From JBOHHM01 sp050725495 (GTDB lineage: Bacteria; Pseudomonadota; Gammaproteobacteria; Burkholderiales; Burkholderiaceae_C): a stretch of 13,214 bases of DNA. Shown here in pieces: positions 7,327 to 12,710 of the stretch. Positions within the stretch are counted from its first letter, which is position 1. The number at the start of each line of letters is the position of its first letter. The stretch is taken from contig JBOHHM010000180.1 in assembly GCA_050725495.1 (NCBI GenBank), positions 1 through 13,214 of the forward strand, read 5' to 3'. The position numbers were made by a program, and so were the translations under genes. Below the pieces are notes generated by a model. It searched no databases, was not told the DNA's origin, and saw nothing but the letters and a program-made list of their open reading frames with translations.

Positions 7327-8403
7327 ATGGCGGGCATCGCAGCCTTGGCCCTCGCAGGCGCGGCCGCCCTGTGCCTGGGCGGCTGCGCCAATCTCGGCTA
7401 CTACTGGCAGTCGGTCAGCGGCCATGCCAAGCTGATGAATGCCGCGCGCCCGGTCGACGACTGGCTGGCCGACAGCGGCACACCCGACAAGCTCAAGATC
7501 CAGCTCGCTTTGAGCCAGCGCATCCGCGCGTTCGCGGTCAACGAGCTGCAGCTGCCCGACAACGCGAGCTATCGCCGCTATGCCGACCTGCACCGCAAGG
7601 CCGCGGTCTGGAACCTGGTGGCGGCACCCGAGCTGTCGCTCACGCTCAAGACCTGGTGCTTCCCCGTGACCGGCTGCATCAGCTACCTCGGCTACTTTGA
7701 TCAAGCCGATGCCCGCGCCGAGGCCGCCAGCTTGCAGGCCCAGGGGCTGGAGGTCAGCGTGTACGGCGTGCCGGCCTATTCCACGCTGGGCTGGATGAAC
7801 TGGGTCGGCGGCGACCCGCTGCTCAACACCTTCATCCACTACCCCGAGGGTGAGCTGGCACGCCTGATCTTTCACGAGCTCGCGCACCAGGTGGTCTATG
7901 TGAAGAACGACACCCTGTTCAACGAGTCGTTCGCCACCGCTGTGGAGCGCCTGGGGGCGGCGCGCTGGCTGGCCACGCAGGCCTCGGAGGCCGCTCGACG
8001 GGAGTACGCCGAGTTCGATGCCCGCCGCAGCCAGTTTCGTGCCCTGACGCGGGCCACGCGCGCCCGCTTGAGCGCGATTTACAAGCAAACAAGCCTTGGA
8101 GCCCAGGAAAAACAAGCGCAATATGCTATGAAAATAATAGCAATGCGGGAGTTCCGCGAGCAGTATGCGCAGCTCAAGGCCACTTGGGGCGGCCCAGCCG
8201 AGCCGTACAGCGGCTACGACGCCTGGGTCGCGCGCGCCAACAATGCCGCGTTCGGCGCCCAGGCGGTCTACGACGAGCTGGTGCCCGGCTTTGAAGCCCT
8301 GTTCCAGCGCGAAGGCCGGGACTGGCGGCGGTTTTATGATGCGGTCCAGCGGCTGGCGGCGCTGCCGAAAGACGAGCGACACCAACAACTCGAGTCATTC
8401 TGA
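7327..8403 (+). CDS. Lipoprotein zinc peptidase (putative aminopeptidase, PF10023-like)
   Basis: This 358-residue protein has a lipoprotein signal: a hydrophobic stretch ALALAGAAALCLGGC with lipobox LGGC, lipidated Cys20 and Ala at +2, suggesting outer-membrane anchoring. It carries HELAH (183-187) and a downstream NESFA (E200), a gluzincin-type zinc site, and the CISYLGYF/AYSTLGWMNWVGGDPLL blocks I recall from the 'putative aminopeptidase' family. ATG 7327 has GGCAGGG 6 nt upstream. A GTG at 7309 overlapping the preceding stop (GTGA) is an alternative that adds six residues. It probably shares a transcript with the upstream oxidoreductase. Two oddities are visible: residues ~252-274 are encoded by a repeat-like hairpin segment (8082-8145), and the final codons and stop lie inside the left end of the 8394-8483 repeat, so the native C-terminus may have been altered. 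Confidence 0.82.
   Translation: MAGIAALALAGAAALCLGGCANLGYYWQSVSGHAKLMNAARPVDDWLADSGTPDKLKIQLALSQRIRAFAVNELQLPDNASYRRYADLHRKAAVWNLVAAPELSLTLKTWCFPVTGCISYLGYFDQADARAEAASLQAQGLEVSVYGVPAYSTLGWMNWVGGDPLLNTFIHYPEGELARLIFHELAHQVVYVKNDTLFNESFATAVERLGAARWLATQASEAARREYAEFDARRSQFRALTRATRARLSAIYKQTSLGAQEKQAQYAMKIIAMREFREQYAQLKATWGGPAEPYSGYDAWVARANNAAFGAQAVYDELVPGFEALFQREGRDWRRFYDAVQRLAALPKDERHQQLESF
8082..8145 (+). repeat. Hairpin repeat inserted in frame in the lipoprotein peptidase
   Basis: The segment is AT-richer than its surroundings and holds TGCTAT (8124-8129), the 7-nt loop GAAAATA and ATAGCA (8137-8142). It encodes KQTSLGAQEKQAQYAMKIIA, a stretch unlike the Arg/Ala-rich helix on both sides. The sequence style (CAAGCC-TTGGAGCC, then CAAGCGCAATATGCTATGAA) resembles a dispersed repeat I associate with Comamonadaceae. 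The borders are approximate. Confidence 0.5.
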
Positions 8404-8483
8404 GCCCTTCGACAAGCTCAGGACAAGCTCTGCGAGGAATCTCGTTGGGCCACGCCGAGATCCTTCGCTTTGCTCAGGATGAC
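8394..8483 (+). repeat. TIR-type dispersed repeat, copy 1
   Basis: This 90-bp element is bounded by 12-bp inverted ends, GTCATTCTGAGC (8394-8405) and GCTCAGGATGAC (8472-8483), with 11 of 12 positions matching. Inner arms GCGAGGAATCTCG and CGAGATCCTTCGC also pair imperfectly, so the whole can fold into a long hairpin. The left part contains CCTTCGACAAGCTCAGGAC, a sequence style widespread in proteobacterial genomes. It spans the end of the peptidase gene (its TGA is within the left end) and stops 21 bp before the PHA-system gene. It could act as a transcript end or processing site. Confidence 0.8.
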
Positions 8484-8504
8484 AGACCCACGGAGAATCA
8501 AGAC

Positions 8505-8861
8505 ATGCCCGACATTCACATCAAGCGCGATCACAGACACAAGGTGCCTGGCATTCACGTCAAGCGCGATCACAGCCTGGGCCTGGCGGAAGCGCGCAAA
8601 GTGGCGTTCAAATGGGCCGAGCGGGCCGAAGCCAAGTTCGACATGGAGTGCACCTATGAGGAGGGCAAGACCTCCGATCGGGTGACGTTCACGCGCCCCG
8701 GTGTCAATGGCGAACTCAAGGTCACCAAGGATGGGTTCGAGCTCGATGCCAAGCTGGGCTTTCTGCTGGGCGCCTTCAAGGACAGCATCGAGGCCGAGAT
8801 CGTGAAGAACCTCGACGCGCTTTTGGTCAAAAAGCCCGCCGGCAAAAAGAAGAAGGCGTGA
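8505..8861 (+). CDS. PHA-granule-associated / polyhydroxyalkanoic acid system protein
   Basis: This is a 118-residue protein of the family annotated 'putative polyhydroxyalkanoic acid system protein', thought to associate with PHA granules or their regulation. Family hallmarks are IHxKRDHxLGLAEARKVA near the N-terminus, FDMECTYEEGKTSDRVTFTRPGV in the middle, and ELDAKLGFLLGAFK with IEAEIVKNLD near the end, closing in a lysine-rich tail. ATG 8505 has GGAGA about 9 nt upstream; the frame stays open further left only because it runs through the repeat. The N-terminus is unusual: IHIKRDH (4-10) recurs as IHVKRDH (17-23), a 39-bp-period duplication, so the protein is longer than the ~90-100 residues I expect. 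It overlaps the LysR gene by 4 bp. No PHA synthase or phasin gene is adjacent, so the role rests on family resemblance. Confidence 0.78.
   Translation: MPDIHIKRDHRHKVPGIHVKRDHSLGLAEARKVAFKWAERAEAKFDMECTYEEGKTSDRVTFTRPGVNGELKVTKDGFELDAKLGFLLGAFKDSIEAEIVKNLDALLVKKPAGKKKKA
8511..8575 (+). repeat. 39-bp-period tandem duplication in the PHA-system gene
   Basis: The block from 8511 (GACATTCACATCAAGCGCGA and on to CACAG) recurs at 8550-8575 as GGCATTCACGTCAAGCGCGA and on to CACAG. In all, 24 of 26 positions match at a distance of 39 bp, so the reading frame is kept and the motif IH-KRDH is doubled. The 13 bases after the first block are unlike those after the second. Confidence 0.85.
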
Positions 8862-9793
8862 GCGCCTACAACCTGGCCCGGTTTGACCTGGTCTCGATCC
8901 GGCTGGCCGTGGCCTGCGCCCAGAGCGGCAGCCTGACCGCCGCCGCGCGTGAGGCTCACCTGGCGCTGGCGGCGGCCAGCCGCCGCATCCGCGAACTCGA
9001 AGACGCCCTGGGCGAGCCGCTGTTCGAGCGCCATGCCAAAGGGCTCAGCCCCACGGCGGCCGGCCGCGTGTTCGTCAAGCATGGGCTGACGCTGCTGCAG
9101 ACCATGGAGCAGCTCGGCGCTGAGCTGGCCGACCTGCGCCAAGGCATTGCGCGCCACATCCGCCTGTGCGCCAGCACGGCAGCCATCAACCAGTTCCTGC
9201 CGCCGCTGCTGGCGCGTTACGGCGAGCTGCATCCCCAGGTTCGGGTCGACCTCGAAGAGCAGGTGTCCGAAGCCGTGGTCACCGCCCTGCGCGAGGGCCG
9301 CGCCGATCTGGGCGTGTTCGTCGAGGGCCCGGACACGAGCGGGCTGGAGACCCAGCTGTTTCGCCGCGACGAGCTGGTGCTGGTGCTGCCTGCCGGGCAC
9401 AGGCTGGCCGCAGTGAAAACGCCGGTCGCGTTCATCGACACGCTGGACGAAGACTGGATCAGCCTGAACACCGGCGCGGCCCTGCTGCAAAAACAGCAGC
9501 AGGCCGCGCTGGCCGCCAACCGGCCCCTGAAGCTGCGCATGCAGGTGCGCAGCTTCGATGCGGTCTGCCACATGGTGGCCTCGGGTCTGGGCATCGCCGT
9601 GCTGCCCAAGGACGCGGCCCAGCCCATCATGCGCGCCATGAAGCTCACCTCGCGCCCGCTGGCCGACCCCTGGGCGCGGCGTCGCCTGATGGTGGCGACC
9701 GTGGCCGGGCAGGCGGACGCCGGTATCGCCTCGCTGCTGGCGTTCCTGGTTCAGCCTTCGCAAAACGCGAAGACCAGGCGGCCCAAGCAGTAA
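8858..9793 (+). CDS. LysR-family transcriptional regulator
   Basis: This is a 311-residue LysR-type regulator. Residues ~9-68 form the winged helix-turn-helix (FDLVSIRLAVACAQSGSLTA, AAREAHLALAAASRRIRELE, then LGEPLFERHAKGLSPTAAG), followed by a linker helix and a two-lobed effector-binding domain starting at IRLCASTAAINQFLPPLLARY (~97). SFDAVCHMVASGLGIAVLPKDAA (~233) is the typical late motif. The start is GTG 8858, which overlaps the stop of the PHA-system gene (GTGA) and has AAGAAGG just upstream, so its translation is probably coupled to that gene. It lies 36 bp upstream of, and co-directional with, the CoA-transferase. A regulator of that cassette is the natural guess, although LysR genes are more often divergent from their targets. 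I saw no clean T-N11-A operator in the short spacer. Confidence 0.9.
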   Translation: MSAYNLARFDLVSIRLAVACAQSGSLTAAAREAHLALAAASRRIRELEDALGEPLFERHAKGLSPTAAGRVFVKHGLTLLQTMEQLGAELADLRQGIARHIRLCASTAAINQFLPPLLARYGELHPQVRVDLEEQVSEAVVTALREGRADLGVFVEGPDTSGLETQLFRRDELVLVLPAGHRLAAVKTPVAFIDTLDEDWISLNTGAALLQKQQQAALAANRPLKLRMQVRSFDAVCHMVASGLGIAVLPKDAAQPIMRAMKLTSRPLADPWARRRLMVATVAGQADAGIASLLAFLVQPSQNAKTRRPKQ

Positions 9794-9829
9794 TGGACGA
9801 GCGGCCTGCGCAGCGGCACACTGCGCGGC

Positions 9830-11251
9830 ATGGAAACGACTGCTGCAACATCCGGCCCGGCCCCCGCAACGGGCCCGCTGACTGGGCTCAAGGTTCTCGA
9901 ACTCGGCCAGCTGATTGCTGGCCCGTTCGCGGCCAAGACGCTGGCCGACTTTGGTGCCGACATCGTCAAGGTCGAGCCGCCGGGCGACCCGTTGCGAGGA
10001 ACAGGAGGCGACCCGCTGCGTCGCTGGCGGCTGCTCAAGGACGGCACCTCGGTCTGGTGGCAGGTGCAGTCGCGCAACAAGCGCTCGATCGCGCTCGACC
10101 TCAAGGACCCCGAGGCCCAGGATATCGTGCGCCGGCTCGCGCGCGATGCCGATGTGCTGATCGAGAACTTCCGCCCGGGTGCGATGGAGGGCTGGGGGCT
10201 CGGCCCCGATGAACTGCTCGCGCTCAACCCGCGCCTGATCATGCTGCGCATCAGCGGCTACGGCCAGACCGGACCGTACCGCGACAAGCCCGGCTTTGGC
10301 GTGGTGGCCGAGGCGATGGGCGGCCTGCGCCACCTGACGGCCGAACCGGGCCGCGTGCCGGTGCGCGTGGGCGTGAGCATGGGCGACACGCTGGCGGCCC
10401 TGCACGGCGTGATCGGCATCCTGCTGGCGCTGCAGGAGCGGCAGAAGTCCGGCCAGGGCCAGGTGATCGATGTGGCGCTGTACGAAGCCGTGTTCAACTG
10501 CATGGAAAGCCTGCTGCCCGAGTACAGCGCGTTCGGCGCGGTGCGCGGCCCGGCCGGCAGCGCCTTGCCTGGCATCGCGCCGAGCAACGCCTATCGCTGC
10601 AAGGACGAAGAGGCGTCGGCCGCCAGCGCCGGGCCGCCCCAAGCAAGGCCAGCCCCCTCGGGGGGCAGCGAACCACGCGAAGCGGGGAGCGTGGGGGCCT
10701 ATGTCCTGATTGCCGGCAACGGCGACAGCATCTTCAAGCGCCTCATGGCGGTGATAGGGCGCGACGACCTGGCGGCCGATCCGGCTCTGGCCGACAACGC
10801 CGGGCGCGTCGCCCGTGTCGCCGAGATCGACGAGGCGATAGGCCAGTGGGCTGTGCTGCGAACGGTCGATGAGGTGCTCGCCGCGCTGGACCGGGCCTCG
10901 GTGCCGGCGGGCCGCATCTACACCGTGGCCGACATCGCGGCCGATCCGCATTACCAGGCGCGCGGCATGATCGACGCCGTTCGCATGGACGACGGGACCG
11001 AACTGGCCGTGCCGGGCATCGTGCCCAAACTCTCGCGTACCCCCGGCGGCCATCGCCGCAATGCGCCGGCCATCGGCCAGGACAGCGACGCGGTGCTGCA
11101 GGAGCTGGGCCTGACGCCAGCGCAGATCCAGGCCCTCAAGGACAGGGGCATCGTGGCAGGAGAAGCTATGGACCCCCACGCTCACAATCGTTCGCTGCCC
11201 CCCGAGGGGGCCGTCGCCTCCTTTGAGGCGGCTCGGCAGGAGGCGTCATGA
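9830..11251 (+). CDS. CaiB/BaiF family (class III) CoA-transferase with repeat-derived inserts
   Basis: This is a 473-residue class III CoA-transferase, moving CoA from one acyl-CoA to a free carboxylic acid through an aspartyl intermediate. Motifs are LKVLELGQLIAGPFAAKTLADFGADIVKVE (~20-49), NKRSIALDLKDPE, VLIENFRPGAMEGWGLG, ISGYGQTGPYRDKPGF, and the catalytic Asp186 in RVGVSMGDTLAALHG. The C-terminal domain has YVLIAGNGDSIFKRL and AGRIYTVADIAADPHY. Two segments are foreign to the family: residues ~260-289 split the conserved NAYRCKDG-YVLIAGN block and are encoded by repeat copy B, and residues 447-473 are encoded by repeat copy C. Without them the length would be near 415, close to the family norm. 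The stop overlaps the next ATG (ATGA). The acceptor may be a branched dicarboxylate such as 3-hydroxy-3-methylglutarate, inferred only from the neighbour. Because Asp186 precedes both inserts, activity may persist. Confidence 0.88.
   Translation: METTAATSGPAPATGPLTGLKVLELGQLIAGPFAAKTLADFGADIVKVEPPGDPLRGTGGDPLRRWRLLKDGTSVWWQVQSRNKRSIALDLKDPEAQDIVRRLARDADVLIENFRPGAMEGWGLGPDELLALNPRLIMLRISGYGQTGPYRDKPGFGVVAEAMGGLRHLTAEPGRVPVRVGVSMGDTLAALHGVIGILLALQERQKSGQGQVIDVALYEAVFNCMESLLPEYSAFGAVRGPAGSALPGIAPSNAYRCKDEEASAASAGPPQARPAPSGGSEPREAGSVGAYVLIAGNGDSIFKRLMAVIGRDDLAADPALADNAGRVARVAEIDEAIGQWAVLRTVDEVLAALDRASVPAGRIYTVADIAADPHYQARGMIDAVRMDDGTELAVPGIVPKLSRTPGGHRRNAPAIGQDSDAVLQELGLTPAQIQALKDRGIVAGEAMDPHAHNRSLPPEGAVASFEAARQEAS
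10619..10698 (-). repeat. Dispersed repeat, copy B (variant), inside the CoA-transferase
   Basis: Bases 10653-10673 read GCCCCCTCGGGGGGCAGCGAA and 10687-10697 read GAGCGTGGGGG. These are the same blocks, in the same order and orientation, as the left half of repeat copies A and C. Between them is a different filler (CCACGCGAAGCGGG), and the GGCAGGAGGC half is replaced by another arm (GCCGGGCCGCCCCAAGCAAGG). The insert is a multiple of 3 and keeps the CoA-transferase frame open. Confidence 0.75.
11168..11250 (+). repeat. Dispersed ~80-bp repeat, copy C
   Basis: This is the inverted counterpart of copy A, matching it at 69 of 78 aligned positions. It starts at an ATG in frame with the CoA-transferase, encodes the last 27 residues of that protein, and ends GGCAGGAGGCGTC, directly followed by the start codon of the HMG-CoA-lyase-family gene. 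The AGGAGG is at 11238-11243, 4 nt before ATG 11248, so the repeat supplies that gene's ribosome binding site. Confidence 0.85.
11238..11243 (+). promoter_or_regulatory. Repeat-borne Shine-Dalgarno of the HMG-CoA-lyase-family gene
   Basis: AGGAGG lies 4 nt before ATG 11248 and forms the right end of repeat copy C. The spacing is short but workable. Together with the ATGA overlap it should allow both independent and coupled initiation. Confidence 0.6.
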
Positions 11252-12198
11252 AACGCATTTTCTTCAACGAGGTCGCCACGCGCGACGGTTTCCAGATCGA
11301 GCCGGAGTTCATTCCGACCGAGACCAAGGTGGCCCTGGTCGATGCCTTGAGCGAATGCGGCTACGCCAAGATCGAGGTCACCTCGTTCACCTCGCTCAGG
11401 GCGATTCCGATGCTGCGCGACGCCGAAGAGGTGATGGGCCGCATCCGGCGTGTGCCGGGTGTCGAATACACGGTGCTCGTGCCCAATCTGCGCGGCGCCG
11501 AGCGCGCGCTGGAATCGCGCGCCGACGAGCTCAACCTCGTGATGTCGACCTCGGAAACCCACAACCTGGCCAACCTGCGCATGCCGCGCGAGAAAAGTTT
11601 TGAGGCACTGTCGGAGGTGATCCGGAGGGTGGCTGGCCGCACGCCGGTCAACGTCTCGCTGTCGTGCTGCTTTGGCTGCCCGATGGAAGGCGAGGTGCCT
11701 CTGAGCGAGGTGCTGCGCTGGGCCACGCGCTTTGCCGACCAGGGTGTGCGTGGTCTCACGATTTGCGACACCACCGGCATGGCGCATCCGGCCCAGGTCA
11801 GCCGCATGGTCGAGGCCCTGCAGCAGCGCTTGACACCGCTGCAGCTCACGCTGCATTTTCACAACACGCGCGGCATGGGTCTGGCCAATGTGCTGGCCGC
11901 GGTGCAGGGCGGCATCGAGCGCTTCGATGGCTCGCTCGGCGGCCTGGGCGGCTGCCCCTATGCGCCCGGGGCCAGCGGCAACATCTGCAGCGAGGACGCG
12001 ATCCATATGCTGGCGGCCATGGGTTACGACACTGGCATTGATCTGCCCCAACTGCTGGCTGTCGCGCGCCAGCTGCCGCAGATCGTGGGCCACGAGGTGC
12101 CGGGCCAGGTGGCCAAGGCCGGGCGCATCAGCGACTTGCACCCGGCGCCGGCCTCGGTGGCGGAGTTGCGCACGCAGTACGAAGGAGCCTCGGCATGA
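11248..12198 (+). CDS. Hydroxymethylglutaryl-CoA lyase family enzyme
   Basis: This is a 316-residue TIM-barrel lyase of the HMG-CoA lyase group, which splits (S)-HMG-CoA into acetyl-CoA and acetoacetate; relatives cleave similar 3-hydroxy-3-methyl-acyl-CoAs. The catalytic set is complete by motif: NEVATRDGFQ (R12, D13, metal), IEVTSFTS (~42), SCCFGCP (~139-145), ICDTTGMAHP (~172), TLHFHNTRGMG (metal ligands H203, H205), and the flexible active-site loop GLGGCPYAPGASGN (C236, N245). Length is as in bacterial homologues, and there is no targeting sequence. ATG 11248 overlaps the CoA-transferase stop, and its Shine-Dalgarno sequence comes from repeat copy C. Its own stop overlaps the next gene's ATG. 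The pairing with a class III CoA-transferase suggests that a free acid is activated and then cleaved. True HMG-CoA versus citramalyl-CoA-like substrates cannot be separated from sequence alone. Confidence 0.88.
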   Translation: MKRIFFNEVATRDGFQIEPEFIPTETKVALVDALSECGYAKIEVTSFTSLRAIPMLRDAEEVMGRIRRVPGVEYTVLVPNLRGAERALESRADELNLVMSTSETHNLANLRMPREKSFEALSEVIRRVAGRTPVNVSLSCCFGCPMEGEVPLSEVLRWATRFADQGVRGLTICDTTGMAHPAQVSRMVEALQQRLTPLQLTLHFHNTRGMGLANVLAAVQGGIERFDGSLGGLGGCPYAPGASGNICSEDAIHMLAAMGYDTGIDLPQLLAVARQLPQIVGHEVPGQVAKAGRISDLHPAPASVAELRTQYEGASA

Positions 12199-12587
12199 TC
12201 GACCATCTCGACCACCTGGTGCTGACCACCAGCAACGAGGCCGCCTGTGTCGACTTCTACACCCGCATCATGGGCATGAGGCTCGAGAGTTTCGTCGGCG
12301 GCGAGCCTCCGGTGGAGCGCAAGGCCTTCAAGTTCGGCCGGCAGAAGATCAACCTGCATATCAAGGGACGTGAATTCGAACCCAAGGCGCATCTGCCGGT
12401 GCCGGGTGCGCTGGACCTGTGCTTCATCGCGAGCGTTCCACTGCAGCAGGTCATGGAAAAACTGCAGCGCGAGAACTGGCCGATTGTCGAAGGGCCGGTG
12501 GTGCGCATTGGCGCCACGCAGAAAATCCGCTCGGTCTATGTGCGTGACCCGGACCTCAATCTGATCGAGATTTCCGAACTGACTTGA
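12195..12587 (+). CDS. VOC superfamily (glyoxalase/dioxygenase fold) protein
   Basis: This is a 130-residue vicinal-oxygen-chelate protein with two paired beta-alpha-beta-beta-beta modules: IDHLDHLVLTTSNEAACVDFYTRIMGMRLE (1-31), then KFGRQKINLHIKG, and LDLCFIASVPLQQVMEKLQREN followed by IRSVYVRDPDLNLIEISE. Likely metal ligands are H7, H55 and E125, consistent with a glyoxalase-like or small dioxygenase-like metal site. It is often annotated as 'VOC family virulence protein', a label that says nothing on function. Its ATG overlaps the HMG-CoA-lyase stop by 4 bp, with GAAGGAGCC upstream, so it belongs to the same operon. In context it might be an epimerase, isomerase or detoxifying enzyme for a pathway intermediate; that is inference. 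No further gene follows before the repeat at 12595. Confidence 0.85.
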   Translation: MIDHLDHLVLTTSNEAACVDFYTRIMGMRLESFVGGEPPVERKAFKFGRQKINLHIKGREFEPKAHLPVPGALDLCFIASVPLQQVMEKLQRENWPIVEGPVVRIGATQKIRSVYVRDPDLNLIEISELT

Positions 12588-12594
12588 CGACCTC

Positions 12595-12658
12595 GTCGTT
12601 CTGAGCGCAGCGAAGAATCGCACGTCGGTTGGAGATCCTTCACTGCGGTCAGGATGAC
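12595..12658 (+). repeat. TIR-type dispersed repeat, copy 2
   Basis: This 64-bp element starts 7 bp after the VOC gene stop. Its ends GTCGTTCTGAGC and GGTCAGGATGAC are inverted repeats at 9 of 12 positions. Inner arms CGCAGCGAAGAATC and GATCCTTCACTGCG pair at 12 of 14 positions, giving an extended hairpin. It belongs to the same type as the element at 8394-8483 (shared TTCTGAGC, AGATCCTTC, TCAGGATGAC). By position it may serve as the 3' end of the CoA-transferase/lyase/VOC transcript. Confidence 0.78.
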
Positions 12659-12710
12659 AACCCTGGCGGATAACAACTTCGAAGGATTACAAGCCTGAAT
12701 GGAGACACCC

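Noticed and set aside
8445..8504. Earlier start for the PHA-system protein
   Set aside because: The added residues come from the right half of the TIR-type repeat. ATG 8505 has a Shine-Dalgarno sequence and begins the family motif.
8654..11185. Very long (843-codon) open frame on the minus strand
   Set aside because: It lies antisense to four well-supported plus-strand genes with clear family motifs. Its translation is low-complexity, rich in His, Arg, Gln, Gly and Ala, as expected from the complement of GC-rich codons.
12667..12675. GGATAACAA resembling part of a lac-type operator
   Set aside because: It is a short half-match without a symmetric partner and without any LacI-type regulator nearby.
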